Positions 1 to 7,681 of a stretch of DNA of 19,608 nucleotides are shown in pieces. Location of the stretch: assembly GCA_965371225.1 (NCBI GenBank), contig CBDUXP010000070.1, forward strand, positions 1-19,608, given 5' to 3'. Under the pieces are notes generated by a model, which was not told the origin of the DNA, made no database searches, and saw nothing but the letters and a program-made list of their open reading frames with translations. The DNA comes from CBDUXP01 sp965371225 [NCBI: uncultured bacterium]. GTDB taxonomy: Bacteria; Abyssobacteria; SURF-5; CBDUXP01. The position numbers and the translations under genes are program-made. Position 1 is the first letter of the stretch. Every line of letters starts with the position of its first letter.

Positions 1-692
1 GCCACCTTGACCTCCACCGGCGCCGCCTCCCCCGCCAACAGAGTGCGCGGGCGCGCGGTCGAGACCTCCAGGTCGACGGCTTCCCCATTCCAGGTCACGG
101 ACCCCGCCGCCTGGAAGGGGCTGTCCAGGTTGGGCAGCGACACTCGCATGTTCACGTCCGCCAATTCGTACCGGTCCCCCGTGCGCGCGTCCGCATAGGT
201 CACGTGCCCGCCCGTGATGCGCACGTCCCCCAGAGTCAGATCGCGCAGGCGATCCGTCGGGGCGTCCCCTCCCGGGCCGCCGGTTCCCGAAGCGCTCTCC
301 GCCACAGCCGGCCATTCCCAATTGCCGCGGCCCTCGGCGTCCACTTCCAGATGGAGCGTGGGCTCGACGAGCACGAACCGGTCCACACGGACCTCGCCAT
401 CCAACAGGGGCATCAACTCGAGCCCCACCAGCATCTGCTCCAGCGTCGCCATGTTTGGCTCGGCCGATCCCGGCACGTTCGCGAAGGCCACGTCGTTCAC
501 TTCCAACTCCAGGCGCGGGAGGATCGACAGGCGCACGTCGCCGTCGATGGCCAGCTCCCGGCCCGTGGCCTTCTGGACCGCGAGACTAATCTGGCGCTTG
601 TAGGCGTCCGTGGGGATGAAAAACGGGATCGCCACGAGCACGGCGAGCGTCACCAGCAGAAGGAGCGCAAGGCCGATCAGCACTTTTCGCAT
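1..692 (-). CDS. AsmA-family envelope protein, N-terminal part (runs off window)
   Basis: Reading leftward from ATG at 692 the frame stays open for 230 codons to the window edge, so only the N-terminus is present. It begins MRKVLIGLALLLLVTLAVLV, a signal-anchor helix (about residues 4-25). Next comes the typical AsmA opening: a conversion segment near residues 28-45, then 'AIDGDVRLSILPRLELEVNDV', then 'EPTLHLEVDAEGRGNWEW'. AsmA proteins (and TamB/YhdP relatives) are inner-membrane-anchored periplasmic proteins tied to outer-membrane assembly or lipid transport. That role is family knowledge, not visible here. A GGAG Shine-Dalgarno lies 6 bases before the ATG (699-702 on the plus strand). It is divergent from the oxidoreductase at 869. 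The C-terminal part needed to separate AsmA from its relatives lies outside the window. Confidence 0.85.
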   Translation of the reverse strand, partial: MRKVLIGLALLLLVTLAVLVAIPFFIPTDAYKRQISLAVQKATGRELAIDGDVRLSILPRLELEVNDVAFANVPGSAEPNMATLEQMLVGLELMPLLDGEVRVDRFVLVEPTLHLEVDAEGRGNWEWPAVAESASGTGGPGGDAPTDRLRDLTLGDVRITGGHVTYADARTGDRYELADVNMRVSLPNLDSPFQAAGSVTWNGEAVDLEVSTARPRTLLAGEAAPVEVKV

Positions 693-750
693 GGGAAGCT
701 CCGCATCACATCGCCATCCACCTGGCTGGGGGAATCGTGCCGCCGGTCTG

Positions 751-778
751 TTCGGGGCGGCGTGTCTACCTCTATACT
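751..778 (+). promoter_or_regulatory. Weak promoter candidate for the LLM oxidoreductase
   Basis: In the 176-base divergent spacer, TATACT (773-778) matches the sigma-70 -10 consensus at five of six bases. The best -35 at suitable spacing is poor (TTCGGG, 751-756, spacer 16). It would leave a leader of about 85 bases. It rests on a good -10 element only. Confidence 0.2.
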
Positions 779-868
779 ACCGGGCGCCGGGCCGTCGAGA
801 CTGCCCATCATCCTGGCACGCGCACGGCCGCTGAGCCGGGATAGGAACGCCCGGGCTGAGGAGGGACG

Positions 869-1798
869 ATGCGAATTGGAATCAACGGCTCTGCCGTCAT
901 GACCACCAGCAGCTCGATCGACGCCGTCGCCGAGCACGCCCGCCAGGCGGACGCCGACGGGTTTCCCTCCTATTGGGTGAATCAGTCGAGCACCGGCGGC
1001 GGGCTGGACGCATTGACCGCGATCGTGGTGGCGGCGAGGATCGCGCCAACGATTGCGTTCGGCACCGCGATCATCCCCACGCTCCCCCGCCATCCCATCG
1101 TCATGGCCACGCAGGCCATCACCACGCAGATGCTCATCGGTGGGCGCCTCTCCCTCGGAATCGGGCTGTCCCACAAGGTGACCATGGAAGAAGGCTTGGG
1201 GCTGCGCTTCGAGCGACCGATTCGCCACATGCGGGAGTATCTGTCCATCCTCCGCCCGCTGTTGGACGAACAGAAGGTGTCCTTCTCGGGCGAGTTGTTG
1301 TCCTGCCACGCCGAGTTGAGCCCCCTGACCGTCCCACCCTGTCCGATCATCGTCGCGGCGCTGGGGCCGCAGATGCTGCGCCTCACCGGCCGGCTGGCCG
1401 ACGGCACGATCCTGTGGCTCGTGGGGCCGACGACCATTCGCGAGCACATCGCGCCGACGATCGCGGGGGCGGCGGCCACGGCGGGACGGCCCGCACCGCA
1501 GATCATCGCGAGCCTGCCGATCTGTGTCACGGACGATCCGGAGTCCGTCCGCGCCACCATCTCCGCCATCCTGGCGCGCTACAACGAATTGCCCTTCTAC
1601 CGGGCGATGCTCGATCGCGAGGGTGCCGAACTCCCAGGCGACGTCGCCGTGGTGGGCAACGAGGACGCCGTTCGGGAGCAACTGGCGGCCATCGCCGGCT
1701 CGGGCGCCACCGAGTTTGCGGCGCTGGAATTCCCCGCGGGCCCGGACGCGCAGGAGCGCACCCGCGCGCTGCTCAAGGCGATGGCGGCCGGCAACTGA
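869..1798 (+). CDS. LLM-class (luciferase-like) flavin/F420-dependent oxidoreductase
   Basis: 309 residues, the usual length for a single-domain luciferase-like monooxygenase (bacterial luciferase TIM-barrel fold). Visible family features are the N-terminal 'MRIGING' strand, the 'VAARIAPTIAFGTAIIPTLP' segment followed by 'RHPIVMATQAITTQMLIGGR', 'LSLGIGLSHKV', and 'PCPIIVAALGPQMLRLTGRLADG', where the conserved 'aalGp.ml.laG..aDG' signature lies. The overall pattern resembles the TIGR03564-type F420-dependent group. The cofactor (F420 or FMN) cannot be decided by reading, and the substrate is unknown. The ATG at 869 follows an excellent Shine-Dalgarno (GAGGAGGGA, 858-866), which fixes the start. 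It is transcribed alone, divergent from the AsmA-family gene and convergent with dodecin. Confidence 0.82.
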   Translation: MRIGINGSAVMTTSSSIDAVAEHARQADADGFPSYWVNQSSTGGGLDALTAIVVAARIAPTIAFGTAIIPTLPRHPIVMATQAITTQMLIGGRLSLGIGLSHKVTMEEGLGLRFERPIRHMREYLSILRPLLDEQKVSFSGELLSCHAELSPLTVPPCPIIVAALGPQMLRLTGRLADGTILWLVGPTTIREHIAPTIAGAAATAGRPAPQIIASLPICVTDDPESVRATISAILARYNELPFYRAMLDREGAELPGDVAVVGNEDAVREQLAAIAGSGATEFAALEFPAGPDAQERTRALLKAMAAGN

Positions 1799-1819
1799 CG
1801 CCGCGGCGGTGGCGCCGGC

Positions 1820-2035
1820 CTAGCCGCCGCCCTCGTACTTGAACGACACCTTCACCTTGGCCCGGTAGGTGGCCACCTTGCCGTTCTCCAGGGTCATGTC
1901 CAACTCGGCCACCTGCGCAACCCGCAGATCCCGCAAGGACTCGCCCGCGCGACCCACCGCGGCGGCGGCGGCCTTCTCCCACGACTCGGTGCTCGTCCCC
2001 ACCAGTTCGATGACTTTATAGACGCTCTCAGCCAT
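1820..2035 (-). CDS. Dodecin family protein
   Basis: 71 residues, the normal dodecin size. The protein starts [20 protein letters not shown] and has the family pattern of a first strand, a helix rich in Ala ('[18 protein letters not shown]'), and two long strands ending '[10 protein letters not shown]'. Dodecins form hollow 12-mers that bind flavins or related ligands as a store or buffer. The position that stacks on the isoalloxazine in flavin-binding dodecins (Trp in 'LxWxEV') is here Val in 'LRVAQV', so flavin binding may be weak or altered. A longer frame extends upstream to 2113, but the ATG at 2035 has a strong Shine-Dalgarno (AAAGGGAGG, complement of 2042-2050, 6-base spacer) and matches the family N-terminus. 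Monocistronic, convergent with the oxidoreductase. Confidence 0.9.
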   Translation of the reverse strand: MAESVYKVIELVGTSTESWEKAAAAAVGRAGESLRDLRVAQVAELDMTLENGKVATYRAKVKVSFKYEGGG

Positions 2036-2252
2036 TGGAGACCTCCCTTTCGTCTCGCGAATGCGGTACGCCCCCGGCGTCTCTCCGCGCCGGCAGGGTC
2101 CCGACCGTAACACGCGGTTTCGACTCCGCTCAAATGACCATGCGGAGAACCCGGCCGGGGCCCCAGAAGATCGGGTATCCTATGGCGCCCAAGGCACCGG
2201 AGTCCGGACGAAACGCTGCTTGCCCGGTGAACGCGGAGGCGCGAGGGGGACG

Positions 2253-3797
2253 ATGAACGGCGCGGAGAGTTTGCTGCACACCGCCGCGGCAAGCGGGGTG
2301 GACGTCTGTTTCGCCAATCCGGGCACCACCGAGCTGCCCCTGGTCGCCGCGCTGGACGGCGTGCCGGGCATGCGGGCGGTCTTGGCGCTGTTCGAGGGTG
2401 TCTGCACGGGGGCGGCGGACGGCTATGGGCGCATGACGGGCCGGCCGGCCATGACCCTGCTGCACCTGGGCCCCGGCTTCGCGAACGGGATCGCCAACCT
2501 GCACAACGCGCGCCGGGCCCGCTCGCCCGTGTTCAACCTGATCGGCGATCACGCCACCTGGCACTTGCCCGCGGATGCGCCGTTGACGTCGGACATCCGC
2601 TCCCTCGCGTCGCCCGTGTCCGCATGGCTGCGGACCAACGCCACGGCGAACGCGCTGGCGGCGGACACGGCCGAAGCGATTGCCGCGGCGACGGCGCCGC
2701 CCGGCCATGTGGCCACGCTGATCGTGCCGCACGACTGCCAATTGGATCCCGCCGACGGCCCGGCGAGCCCGGCGTCGATTCCGCCCGCCCCCCAGGTCGC
2801 GGACACCGCGCTGGAACAGGCCGTCTCGCTGCTACGCACCGACCAGCCCGCCGTGCTCTTCCTGGGCGGCGCGGCCCTGCGGGAGGCGGGCCTGCGCCAC
2901 GCCGCCCGCGTGGCAGCGGCGACGGGATGCCGGTTGATGTGCGAGACGTTTCCCGCGCGCATGGACCGGGGCGCGGGGCTCCCCATCGTCGAACGCTTCC
3001 CTTACTTCCCCGAGCAGGGGTTGGCGGCACTCGCGGAGGTGCAGTGCGTGGTGCTCGCGGGCTCGCGTTCGCCGGTGGCGTTCTTCGGGTATCCCGATCT
3101 GCCGAGCAAGCTGGTGACCGAGCAGCAGGAAGAAGCCATACTGGCCACGCCGGACGAGGACGTGGTTGCCGCGTTGGAGGCCCTGGCGGATGCGCTGGGG
3201 GCGGCACCGGACGCGGGCGCCTTGATCCCAACCGGCAGCGGGGATCGGCCTACCGGTGATCTGGACGCCGGGAGCATCGCCGCTGCGCTGGCCGCCCTTC
3301 AGCCCGAGGGCGCCATCATGATGGAGGAGGGCGCGACCACCGGGCTGCACTACTTCAACACGGCGGCCGGCGCGCCCCCGTATGCGTACTTGACGCTGAC
3401 GGGCGGCGCCATCGGCCAGGGCCCGCCCTGCGCGACCGGGGCGGCAATCGCCTGTCCCGACCGGCCGGTGATCAACCTGCAGGCGGACGGCAGCGGCATG
3501 TATACCCTGCAGGCGTTGTGGACGCAGGCGCGGGAGAGTCTGAACGTGACCACCCTGATCTGCAACAACCGCAGCTACCGCGTGCTCCAGTTCGAGATGA
3601 TGCGCGCCGGGGTGACTGACCCCGGACCGCAGGCGGCGTCGCTCACGAACCTCTCTTCGCCGGTCCCCGACTGGGTGCAGCTCGCCGGGGGGTTCGGGGT
3701 GCCCGGCGTGCGCGTGGAGACGGCGGAGGACTTGGTGCGGGAACTGGACCGGTCGTTCACGGAACCGGGACCCCATCTGATCGAGATGATGCTGTAA
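2253..3797 (+). CDS. Thiamine-diphosphate enzyme, acetolactate synthase large-subunit-like
   Basis: 514 residues with the three-domain layout of the POX/AHAS family. The N-terminal pyrimidine domain has '[15 protein letters not shown]' and the cofactor-activating Glu48 in '[17 protein letters not shown]', followed by '[20 protein letters not shown]'. A central domain covers about 185-340. The C-terminal diphosphate domain has '[15 protein letters not shown]' and the metal/TDP motif at 411-439 (ADG ... NN; usually GDG ... NN). The reaction is unknown: the family includes acetolactate synthases, benzoylformate decarboxylase and oxalyl-CoA decarboxylase. No small regulatory subunit or branched-chain genes lie nearby, so an isoleucine/valine role is not supported. 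The frame is open back to 2061, but ATG 2253 starts exactly at the family N-terminus and follows GCGAGGGGGACG. Divergent from dodecin. Confidence 0.85.
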   Translation: MNGAESLLHTAAASGVDVCFANPGTTELPLVAALDGVPGMRAVLALFEGVCTGAADGYGRMTGRPAMTLLHLGPGFANGIANLHNARRARSPVFNLIGDHATWHLPADAPLTSDIRSLASPVSAWLRTNATANALAADTAEAIAAATAPPGHVATLIVPHDCQLDPADGPASPASIPPAPQVADTALEQAVSLLRTDQPAVLFLGGAALREAGLRHAARVAAATGCRLMCETFPARMDRGAGLPIVERFPYFPEQGLAALAEVQCVVLAGSRSPVAFFGYPDLPSKLVTEQQEEAILATPDEDVVAALEALADALGAAPDAGALIPTGSGDRPTGDLDAGSIAAALAALQPEGAIMMEEGATTGLHYFNTAAGAPPYAYLTLTGGAIGQGPPCATGAAIACPDRPVINLQADGSGMYTLQALWTQARESLNVTTLICNNRSYRVLQFEMMRAGVTDPGPQAASLTNLSSPVPDWVQLAGGFGVPGVRVETAEDLVRELDRSFTEPGPHLIEMML

Positions 3798-3885
3798 CAC
3801 GCCGGGTGGCGCGGACCGGCCGCCGGCAGGCCTGCAACCTCCCGCGGGGGTGGTGCGTAGGATAGGCCAGGCCCTCGACACAATT

Positions 3886-3892
3886 GGGAAGG
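3886..3892 (+). promoter_or_regulatory. Ribosome binding site deciding a GTG start
   Basis: GGGAAGG lies 6 bases upstream of GTG at 3899. An in-frame TTG at 3884 overlaps this site and so is less likely to be the start of the glycosyltransferase. Confidence 0.5.
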
Positions 3893-3898
3893 CATCGC

Positions 3899-5500
3899 GT
3901 GATCCCGGACACCGCAGCACCACCGGCACCTTCCGTCCTCTCCGACACGTCGCCGCCCGCCCGGGGCACCACGAGTGCACGGCCGCCGGGTGCCTGGGGG
4001 GTGTTACTGGCATTGGTGGCCGGTAGACTGTTGGTGTACCTCGTGTCCAGTGGGCCGATGGCCTACGGCTATTTCCGCGACGAGTTGTACTATTTGGACT
4101 GCGCCGCGCATATGGGTTGGGGCTACGTGGACCAACCGCCCTTCTCCATCGCGGTGCTCTGGCTCGTGCGCAATGTGTTGGGTACGTCCCTGCTCAGCCT
4201 GCGCCTCGTGCCGGCGCTCGCCGGAGGCGTGGTCGTCTTGCTGGCGGGCCTGACTGCACGCGAACTCGGCGGCGGCCGCACGGCGCAGGGGCTGGCCGCA
4301 CTGGCCGCGCTGATCGCTCCAGTGTATCTCGGTGTGACCAACTTCTATTCGATGAACGCGTTGGACCTCATGTTCTGGGGGCTGAGCCTGTACCTGATCC
4401 TTCGCATCGTGAACGGCGCCGATGCACGCACGTGGCTCATCCTGGGCGTGGTAATGGGGCTGGGCCTGCTCAACAAGATCAGCATGCTGTGGTTCGGGTT
4501 CGGCTTGGGGGCAGGGCTGCTGCTGACGCCCCATCGCCGCTGGTTGCGCACCCGGTGGCCCTGGCTGGCCGGCGGGATCGCGTTCGCCCTCTTCGCCCCA
4601 CACGTCATCTGGCAGGTGCAACACGGCTGGCCGACCCTCGAGTTCATGCGCAACGCTACCCAGTTCAAAATGTCGCCCACGCCCCCCCTGGCATTTCTGT
4701 CCGGTCAGATGCTGGTCATGCACCCGTTCGCCGTTCCGTTCTGGGTCGCCGGGCTGGTGTGGTTATTCATGGCGCGGGCGGGCAAGCCGTATCGCATCGT
4801 CGTGTGGATCTGGCTGGCCGTGGCCGCACTGCTGATGATGAGCGGGACGGCACGCGCGTACTACCTGGCTCCGGCGTACCTGGTGCTCCTCGCCGCGGGG
4901 GGCGTGGTCGTGGAACGCGCCAGTCGTGCCTGGCGCTGGGCGCCCGCAGCGGTTGCCGTGGTGTTGGTGCTCGGCGGTAGTCTCACGCTGCCTCTCGTTG
5001 TCCCGCTCCTCCCCGTGGACACCTGCATCGCATATCAGCAGGCACTGGGGCTTGAAGCACCCCGCGAGGAGAACCAAGAGCTGGGGGCGCTCCCCCAGTA
5101 CTATGCCGACCGGTTCGGGTGGCCAGAGATCGTGCAGACCGTCGCGGATGTCCACGCCACCTTACCCGAAGAAGACCAGGCCCGGACCACGATCTTCTGC
5201 GCTAATTACGGTCAGGCGGGCGCGATCAACCTCTTCGGGCCGGCAACGGGATTGCCCAACGCCATCAGCGGGCACAACAACTATTGGCTGTGGGGGCCCG
5301 GCGACGCGACGGGGGAGGTGGTGCTCGCGATTGCGCGGTCCGACGACGGGCTGCGCGAGATGTTCGATGAGGTGACGCTCGGCGCTCCCATCGACTGCGG
5401 GTACTGCATACCCAACGAGGACGCCAACTCTGTATACATCTGCCGCGGGTTGAAAGCGCCGCTCCCGGAGCTGTGGCCGCGCATAAAACATTTCATCTAG
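3899..5500 (+). CDS. GT39/ArnT-like membrane glycosyltransferase
   Basis: 533 residues from the GTG start, highly hydrophobic, with a Pro/Ala/Ser-rich cytoplasmic N-tail (about 1-30) and roughly ten or more membrane helices up to about residue 375, followed by a soluble C-terminal domain (about 375-533) expected outside the membrane. The first large loop carries 'YFRDELYYLDCAAHMGWGYV' then 'DQPPF'. The Asp61-Glu62 pair is the acidic catalytic motif expected for the PMT/ArnT (GT39, GT-C fold) superfamily. Members move a sugar from a polyprenyl-phosphate donor to a protein, lipid A or other acceptor on the periplasmic side. The acceptor cannot be told, and no lipid A or polymyxin-resistance genes adjoin. 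It lies 101 bases after the TDP enzyme on the same strand, so cotranscription is possible but not shown. Confidence 0.85.
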   Translation: MIPDTAAPPAPSVLSDTSPPARGTTSARPPGAWGVLLALVAGRLLVYLVSSGPMAYGYFRDELYYLDCAAHMGWGYVDQPPFSIAVLWLVRNVLGTSLLSLRLVPALAGGVVVLLAGLTARELGGGRTAQGLAALAALIAPVYLGVTNFYSMNALDLMFWGLSLYLILRIVNGADARTWLILGVVMGLGLLNKISMLWFGFGLGAGLLLTPHRRWLRTRWPWLAGGIAFALFAPHVIWQVQHGWPTLEFMRNATQFKMSPTPPLAFLSGQMLVMHPFAVPFWVAGLVWLFMARAGKPYRIVVWIWLAVAALLMMSGTARAYYLAPAYLVLLAAGGVVVERASRAWRWAPAAVAVVLVLGGSLTLPLVVPLLPVDTCIAYQQALGLEAPREENQELGALPQYYADRFGWPEIVQTVADVHATLPEEDQARTTIFCANYGQAGAINLFGPATGLPNAISGHNNYWLWGPGDATGEVVLAIARSDDGLREMFDEVTLGAPIDCGYCIPNEDANSVYICRGLKAPLPELWPRIKHFI

Positions 5501-5647
5501 CGCATATGGCCTAGCTCCGCCAGACCCGGGTACCGCTCCTTCGGTCTCGCCCACCGCCCTGATTCCAGGCTCACAAGCGTGATGGGCCCGCGCAGTCCGC
5601 CCCTCTTCACCTCGTAACGCTCCGTCCGGCCTCAAGGTATGGTATCC

Positions 5648-5674
5648 GTAACATAGGTAAGCACAACATGTTAC
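5648..5674. promoter_or_regulatory. Inverted repeat, possible operator
   Basis: GTAACAT (5648-5654) and ATGTTAC (5668-5674) form a perfect 7-base inverted repeat with a 13-base spacer. The centres of the two arms are about two helical turns apart. The right arm also contains the 8-base palindrome AACATGTT (5665-5672). It sits 40 bases upstream of the -35 candidate, suitable for a dimeric regulator. The regulator is unknown; ChrB-type proteins are known chromate-responsive regulators in some bacteria, so self-regulation is a possible inference. Confidence 0.35.
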
Positions 5675-5713
5675 AGCGATAATGTTTCATGGGCGGGTAC
5701 TGATATATAACAA

Positions 5714-5742
5714 TTGCTATACTTTAGATATCATGTTATATT
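5714..5742 (+). promoter_or_regulatory. Sigma-70-type promoter candidate for the hydroxylase-chrB unit
   Basis: TTGCTA (5714-5719), a 17-base spacer and TATATT (5737-5742) match the sigma-70 consensus at four and five of six bases with ideal spacing, inside an AT-rich patch of an otherwise GC-rich region. The predicted leader is about 85-90 bases before ATG 5837. Confidence 0.45.
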
Positions 5743-5836
5743 TCATATGTAATATTTCTTGGCAAGGCACTCCCGCCAAGGTGACTCCCCGGTTCGGCGG
5801 CAATCGACGGCGGGAACATCCGGAAAGGATGGAGGC

Positions 5837-6640
5837 ATGGGACAACTGATCGTTGGCGCGTATTTTCTGGTGGTGGCCGGGCTGGAGCGTGTGCCGGCGC
5901 TGCGCTTCCGAAGCAGCCGCGTTCTCCGGCCCTACCTGGGCAGTGATCTGTTCTATTACGCGACGAGCTACGTGGTGCTGGGTGCTATAGGCGTGACCGT
6001 GGTCACGGCAGGCTCGGCCTGGCTCGGGGCGCTGGGCGTGCCGCGCTTGGCGGCGCTGGGGTTGCCGCGGTGGTGTACAGTGTTGCTCGCCCTGTTGGTG
6101 GTCGACCTGGGTAACTACCTGGCGCACTATCTCCTTCACCGCGTGACCTGGCTCTGGGAATTCCATAAGATCCACCATTCCAGCCTACGCCTCGACGGGT
6201 TCGCCATGAGCCGGTCGCACCTGGTCGAACACCTCGCGGCACGGCGGCCGATCATTTACGGCATGCTCATCCTCATCGGCTTTCCTCTGGATGCGATCCT
6301 GCTCGGCGCCGTCCTCTTCACGTTCTGGGCGATCCTCAACCACGCGAACCTGGGTGTAAATCTGCGGTTCCTGGAACCGGTGCTCATCACGCCGCGTCTG
6401 CACCGGCTCCACCACGTGCCCGCCACCACGCACAAGAACCTGGGGACCCTCCTCACGGTCTGGGATCAACTGTTGGGCCTCCGGGTCGCGCACGACGTGC
6501 CACCACTGACACCCATGGGCGTTCCGGACGAGGTGGACACGTACCCCCAAGGCTGGTTGCGGCAGCTGGTGGAGCCGTTCAAGCGCGTGTTGCGGCGCAG
6601 CGCCGCGCCAGCGACCGGGCCCTCGCACGCGGCCGGCTGA
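5837..6640 (+). CDS. Sterol desaturase / fatty acid hydroxylase family membrane di-iron protein
   Basis: 267 residues with several membrane helices and the histidine clusters of the fatty-acid hydroxylase superfamily (PF04116): H97-x3-H101 in 'HYLLHR', H110/H113/H114 in 'WEFHKIHHS', H128 and H132 in 'SRSHLVEH', H169 in 'NHANLG', and H189/H192/H193 in 'HRLHHV'. These ligate a di-iron centre on the cytoplasmic face that uses oxygen to hydroxylate or desaturate lipid substrates. The substrate is unknown: sterol, hopanoid, carotenoid and fatty acyl are all possible. The frame is open upstream to 5759, but ATG 5837 is preferred because it follows AAAGGA (5824-5829) at 7 bases and begins directly with the first hydrophobic segment. 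It is followed after 4 bases by chrB, implying cotranscription and translational coupling. Confidence 0.87.
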   Translation: MGQLIVGAYFLVVAGLERVPALRFRSSRVLRPYLGSDLFYYATSYVVLGAIGVTVVTAGSAWLGALGVPRLAALGLPRWCTVLLALLVVDLGNYLAHYLLHRVTWLWEFHKIHHSSLRLDGFAMSRSHLVEHLAARRPIIYGMLILIGFPLDAILLGAVLFTFWAILNHANLGVNLRFLEPVLITPRLHRLHHVPATTHKNLGTLLTVWDQLLGLRVAHDVPPLTPMGVPDEVDTYPQGWLRQLVEPFKRVLRRSAAPATGPSHAAG

Positions 6641-6644
6641 AGCG

Positions 6645-7607
6645 ATGGCCGGGCGCTGGTTGCTCCTGCTGCATCAGATTCCCCCGAGGCCTCCGTATTT
6701 TCGGGCGAAGGTGTTGCGGCGGCTGAACCAGCTCGGCGCGCTGGCGGTCAAGAAATCGGCGTATGTTCTGCCAGCGTCCGAGGACACGCGCGAAGATTTC
6801 CAGTGGCTGATCCGCCAGATCGTGGAAGAAGGCGGGGAAGCGTGGTTGTTCCAAGCCGAAGCCATTGAGGGCTACACGGACGCGAGCCTGGAAGAAACCT
6901 TTCGCGCGGCGCGGGGGGGCGACTATGCGGCGCTCGCCGAGGAGGCGCGCACCCTCCTGGCCACCCTGCGCTCGGGTACGCCGGGCGCCGGGGCCTCCGT
7001 GCCGCCCGCACCACGGCAGGAGTGGGCGCGCTTGCAACGCCGCTCCGAACACCTGCGCCGCATCGATTTCTTCGACGCGGCGGGGCGGGAGGAACTGGAG
7101 GTGCTCATGGCCGAGATCCATCGCCTGGTACACGAAGAACAGACGCCTGACGAGATCGCTCCCGCGGGAGCTACCGAGCTCTCGGCGTTGCGCGGGCGAA
7201 CCTGGGTGACCCGGTCGGGTGTCAAGATTGACCGGATGGCGTCCGCTTGGCTTATTCGCCGCTTTATCGACCCGGCGGCCGCGTTCATCTTCGTCGATCC
7301 CAAAGTCGTCGTTCCCGATGGCACGGTGCGATTCGACATGTACGAGGGGGATTTCACGCATGAAGGCAACCGCTGCACGTTCGAGGTCCTGCTGGCCCGG
7401 AGTGGGCTGGACGACCAGGCGCTGCATGCAATCGGCCAAATCGTGCACGACATCGACCTGAAGGACGATCTGTACGACCGGGCCGAAGCCGCGGGTGTTG
7501 CTCCAGTCATCGAGGGGATCGTGCTGCGGCACGCGGACGACACCAGGCGCCTGGAGGAAGCGGGCACAGTCTTCGACGCCCTGTACGCGCGCCTCCACCA
7601 GCCGTGA
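6645..7607 (+). CDS. chrB: ChrB-type chromate resistance/regulatory protein
   Basis: 320 residues, full length for ChrB. The N-terminal part (about 1-170) starts 'WLLLLHQIPPRPPYFRAKVL' and contains 'RRLNQLGALAVKKSAYVLP', the usual ChrB N-domain pattern. The C-terminal ChrB domain (about 184-318) has 'GRTWVTRSGVKIDRMASAWL', 'RRFIDP', 'MYEGDFTHEGNRCTFEVLL' and 'IVHDIDLKDD', with His239, Cys244 and His268 as possible metal or oxyanion ligands. In characterised chromate operons ChrB acts as a chromate-responsive regulator next to the ChrA efflux pump, but no chrA is present here. Instead the gene follows the membrane hydroxylase by 4 bases. Its job in this setting is uncertain; homologous C-domains also occur in proteins not tied to chromate. 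Confidence 0.85.
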   Translation: MAGRWLLLLHQIPPRPPYFRAKVLRRLNQLGALAVKKSAYVLPASEDTREDFQWLIRQIVEEGGEAWLFQAEAIEGYTDASLEETFRAARGGDYAALAEEARTLLATLRSGTPGAGASVPPAPRQEWARLQRRSEHLRRIDFFDAAGREELEVLMAEIHRLVHEEQTPDEIAPAGATELSALRGRTWVTRSGVKIDRMASAWLIRRFIDPAAAFIFVDPKVVVPDGTVRFDMYEGDFTHEGNRCTFEVLLARSGLDDQALHAIGQIVHDIDLKDDLYDRAEAAGVAPVIEGIVLRHADDTRRLEEAGTVFDALYARLHQP

Positions 7608-7681
7608 GCCGGAAGCCTGGCGTCTCTACGCTCACCCGACGTTGGGAAGGACGAGCTGACTAGGCTCCCGTGGGGGCGGAG

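Larger units (their letters stand above)
5501..5836. other. Non-coding spacer with an AT-rich regulatory island
   Basis: 336 bases without a convincing gene. The first ~135 bases are GC-rich like the genome. Bases ~5640-5760 are strikingly AT-rich and hold the inverted repeat and promoter candidate listed separately. Recurrent ATGTTA/TAACAT words occur at 5649-5654, 5668-5673 and 5733-5738. A small stem, CTTGGC (5758-5763) with GCCAAG (5775-5780), could form in the transcript leader. The left gene ends here and the right gene starts here, so the control region must serve the hydroxylase-chrB unit. Confidence 0.55.

Noticed and set aside
204-902. Plus-strand frames at the left edge
   Set aside because: The AsmA-family protein reads convincingly on the opposite strand, which explains these as shadows.
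677-1681. 334-codon minus-strand frame overlapping the LLM oxidoreductase
   Set aside because: It is in a different frame from the AsmA-family gene and antisense to the oxidoreductase. The AsmA-family gene itself starts at 692 with its own ribosome site.
2253-3797. Acetolactate synthase of isoleucine/valine synthesis (ilvB)
   Set aside because: No small subunit or ilv genes nearby, the cofactor motif is altered and similarity is to the broad family only, so no ilv symbol was given.
2832-4013. 393-codon minus-strand frame across the TDP enzyme and the start of the glycosyltransferase
   Set aside because: Antisense shadow of identified genes with no domain.
7608-7681. Intrinsic terminator between chrB and the kinase gene
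   Set aside because: Only a distant AGCCT/AGGCT pair is present; there is no compact stem and no T-run.
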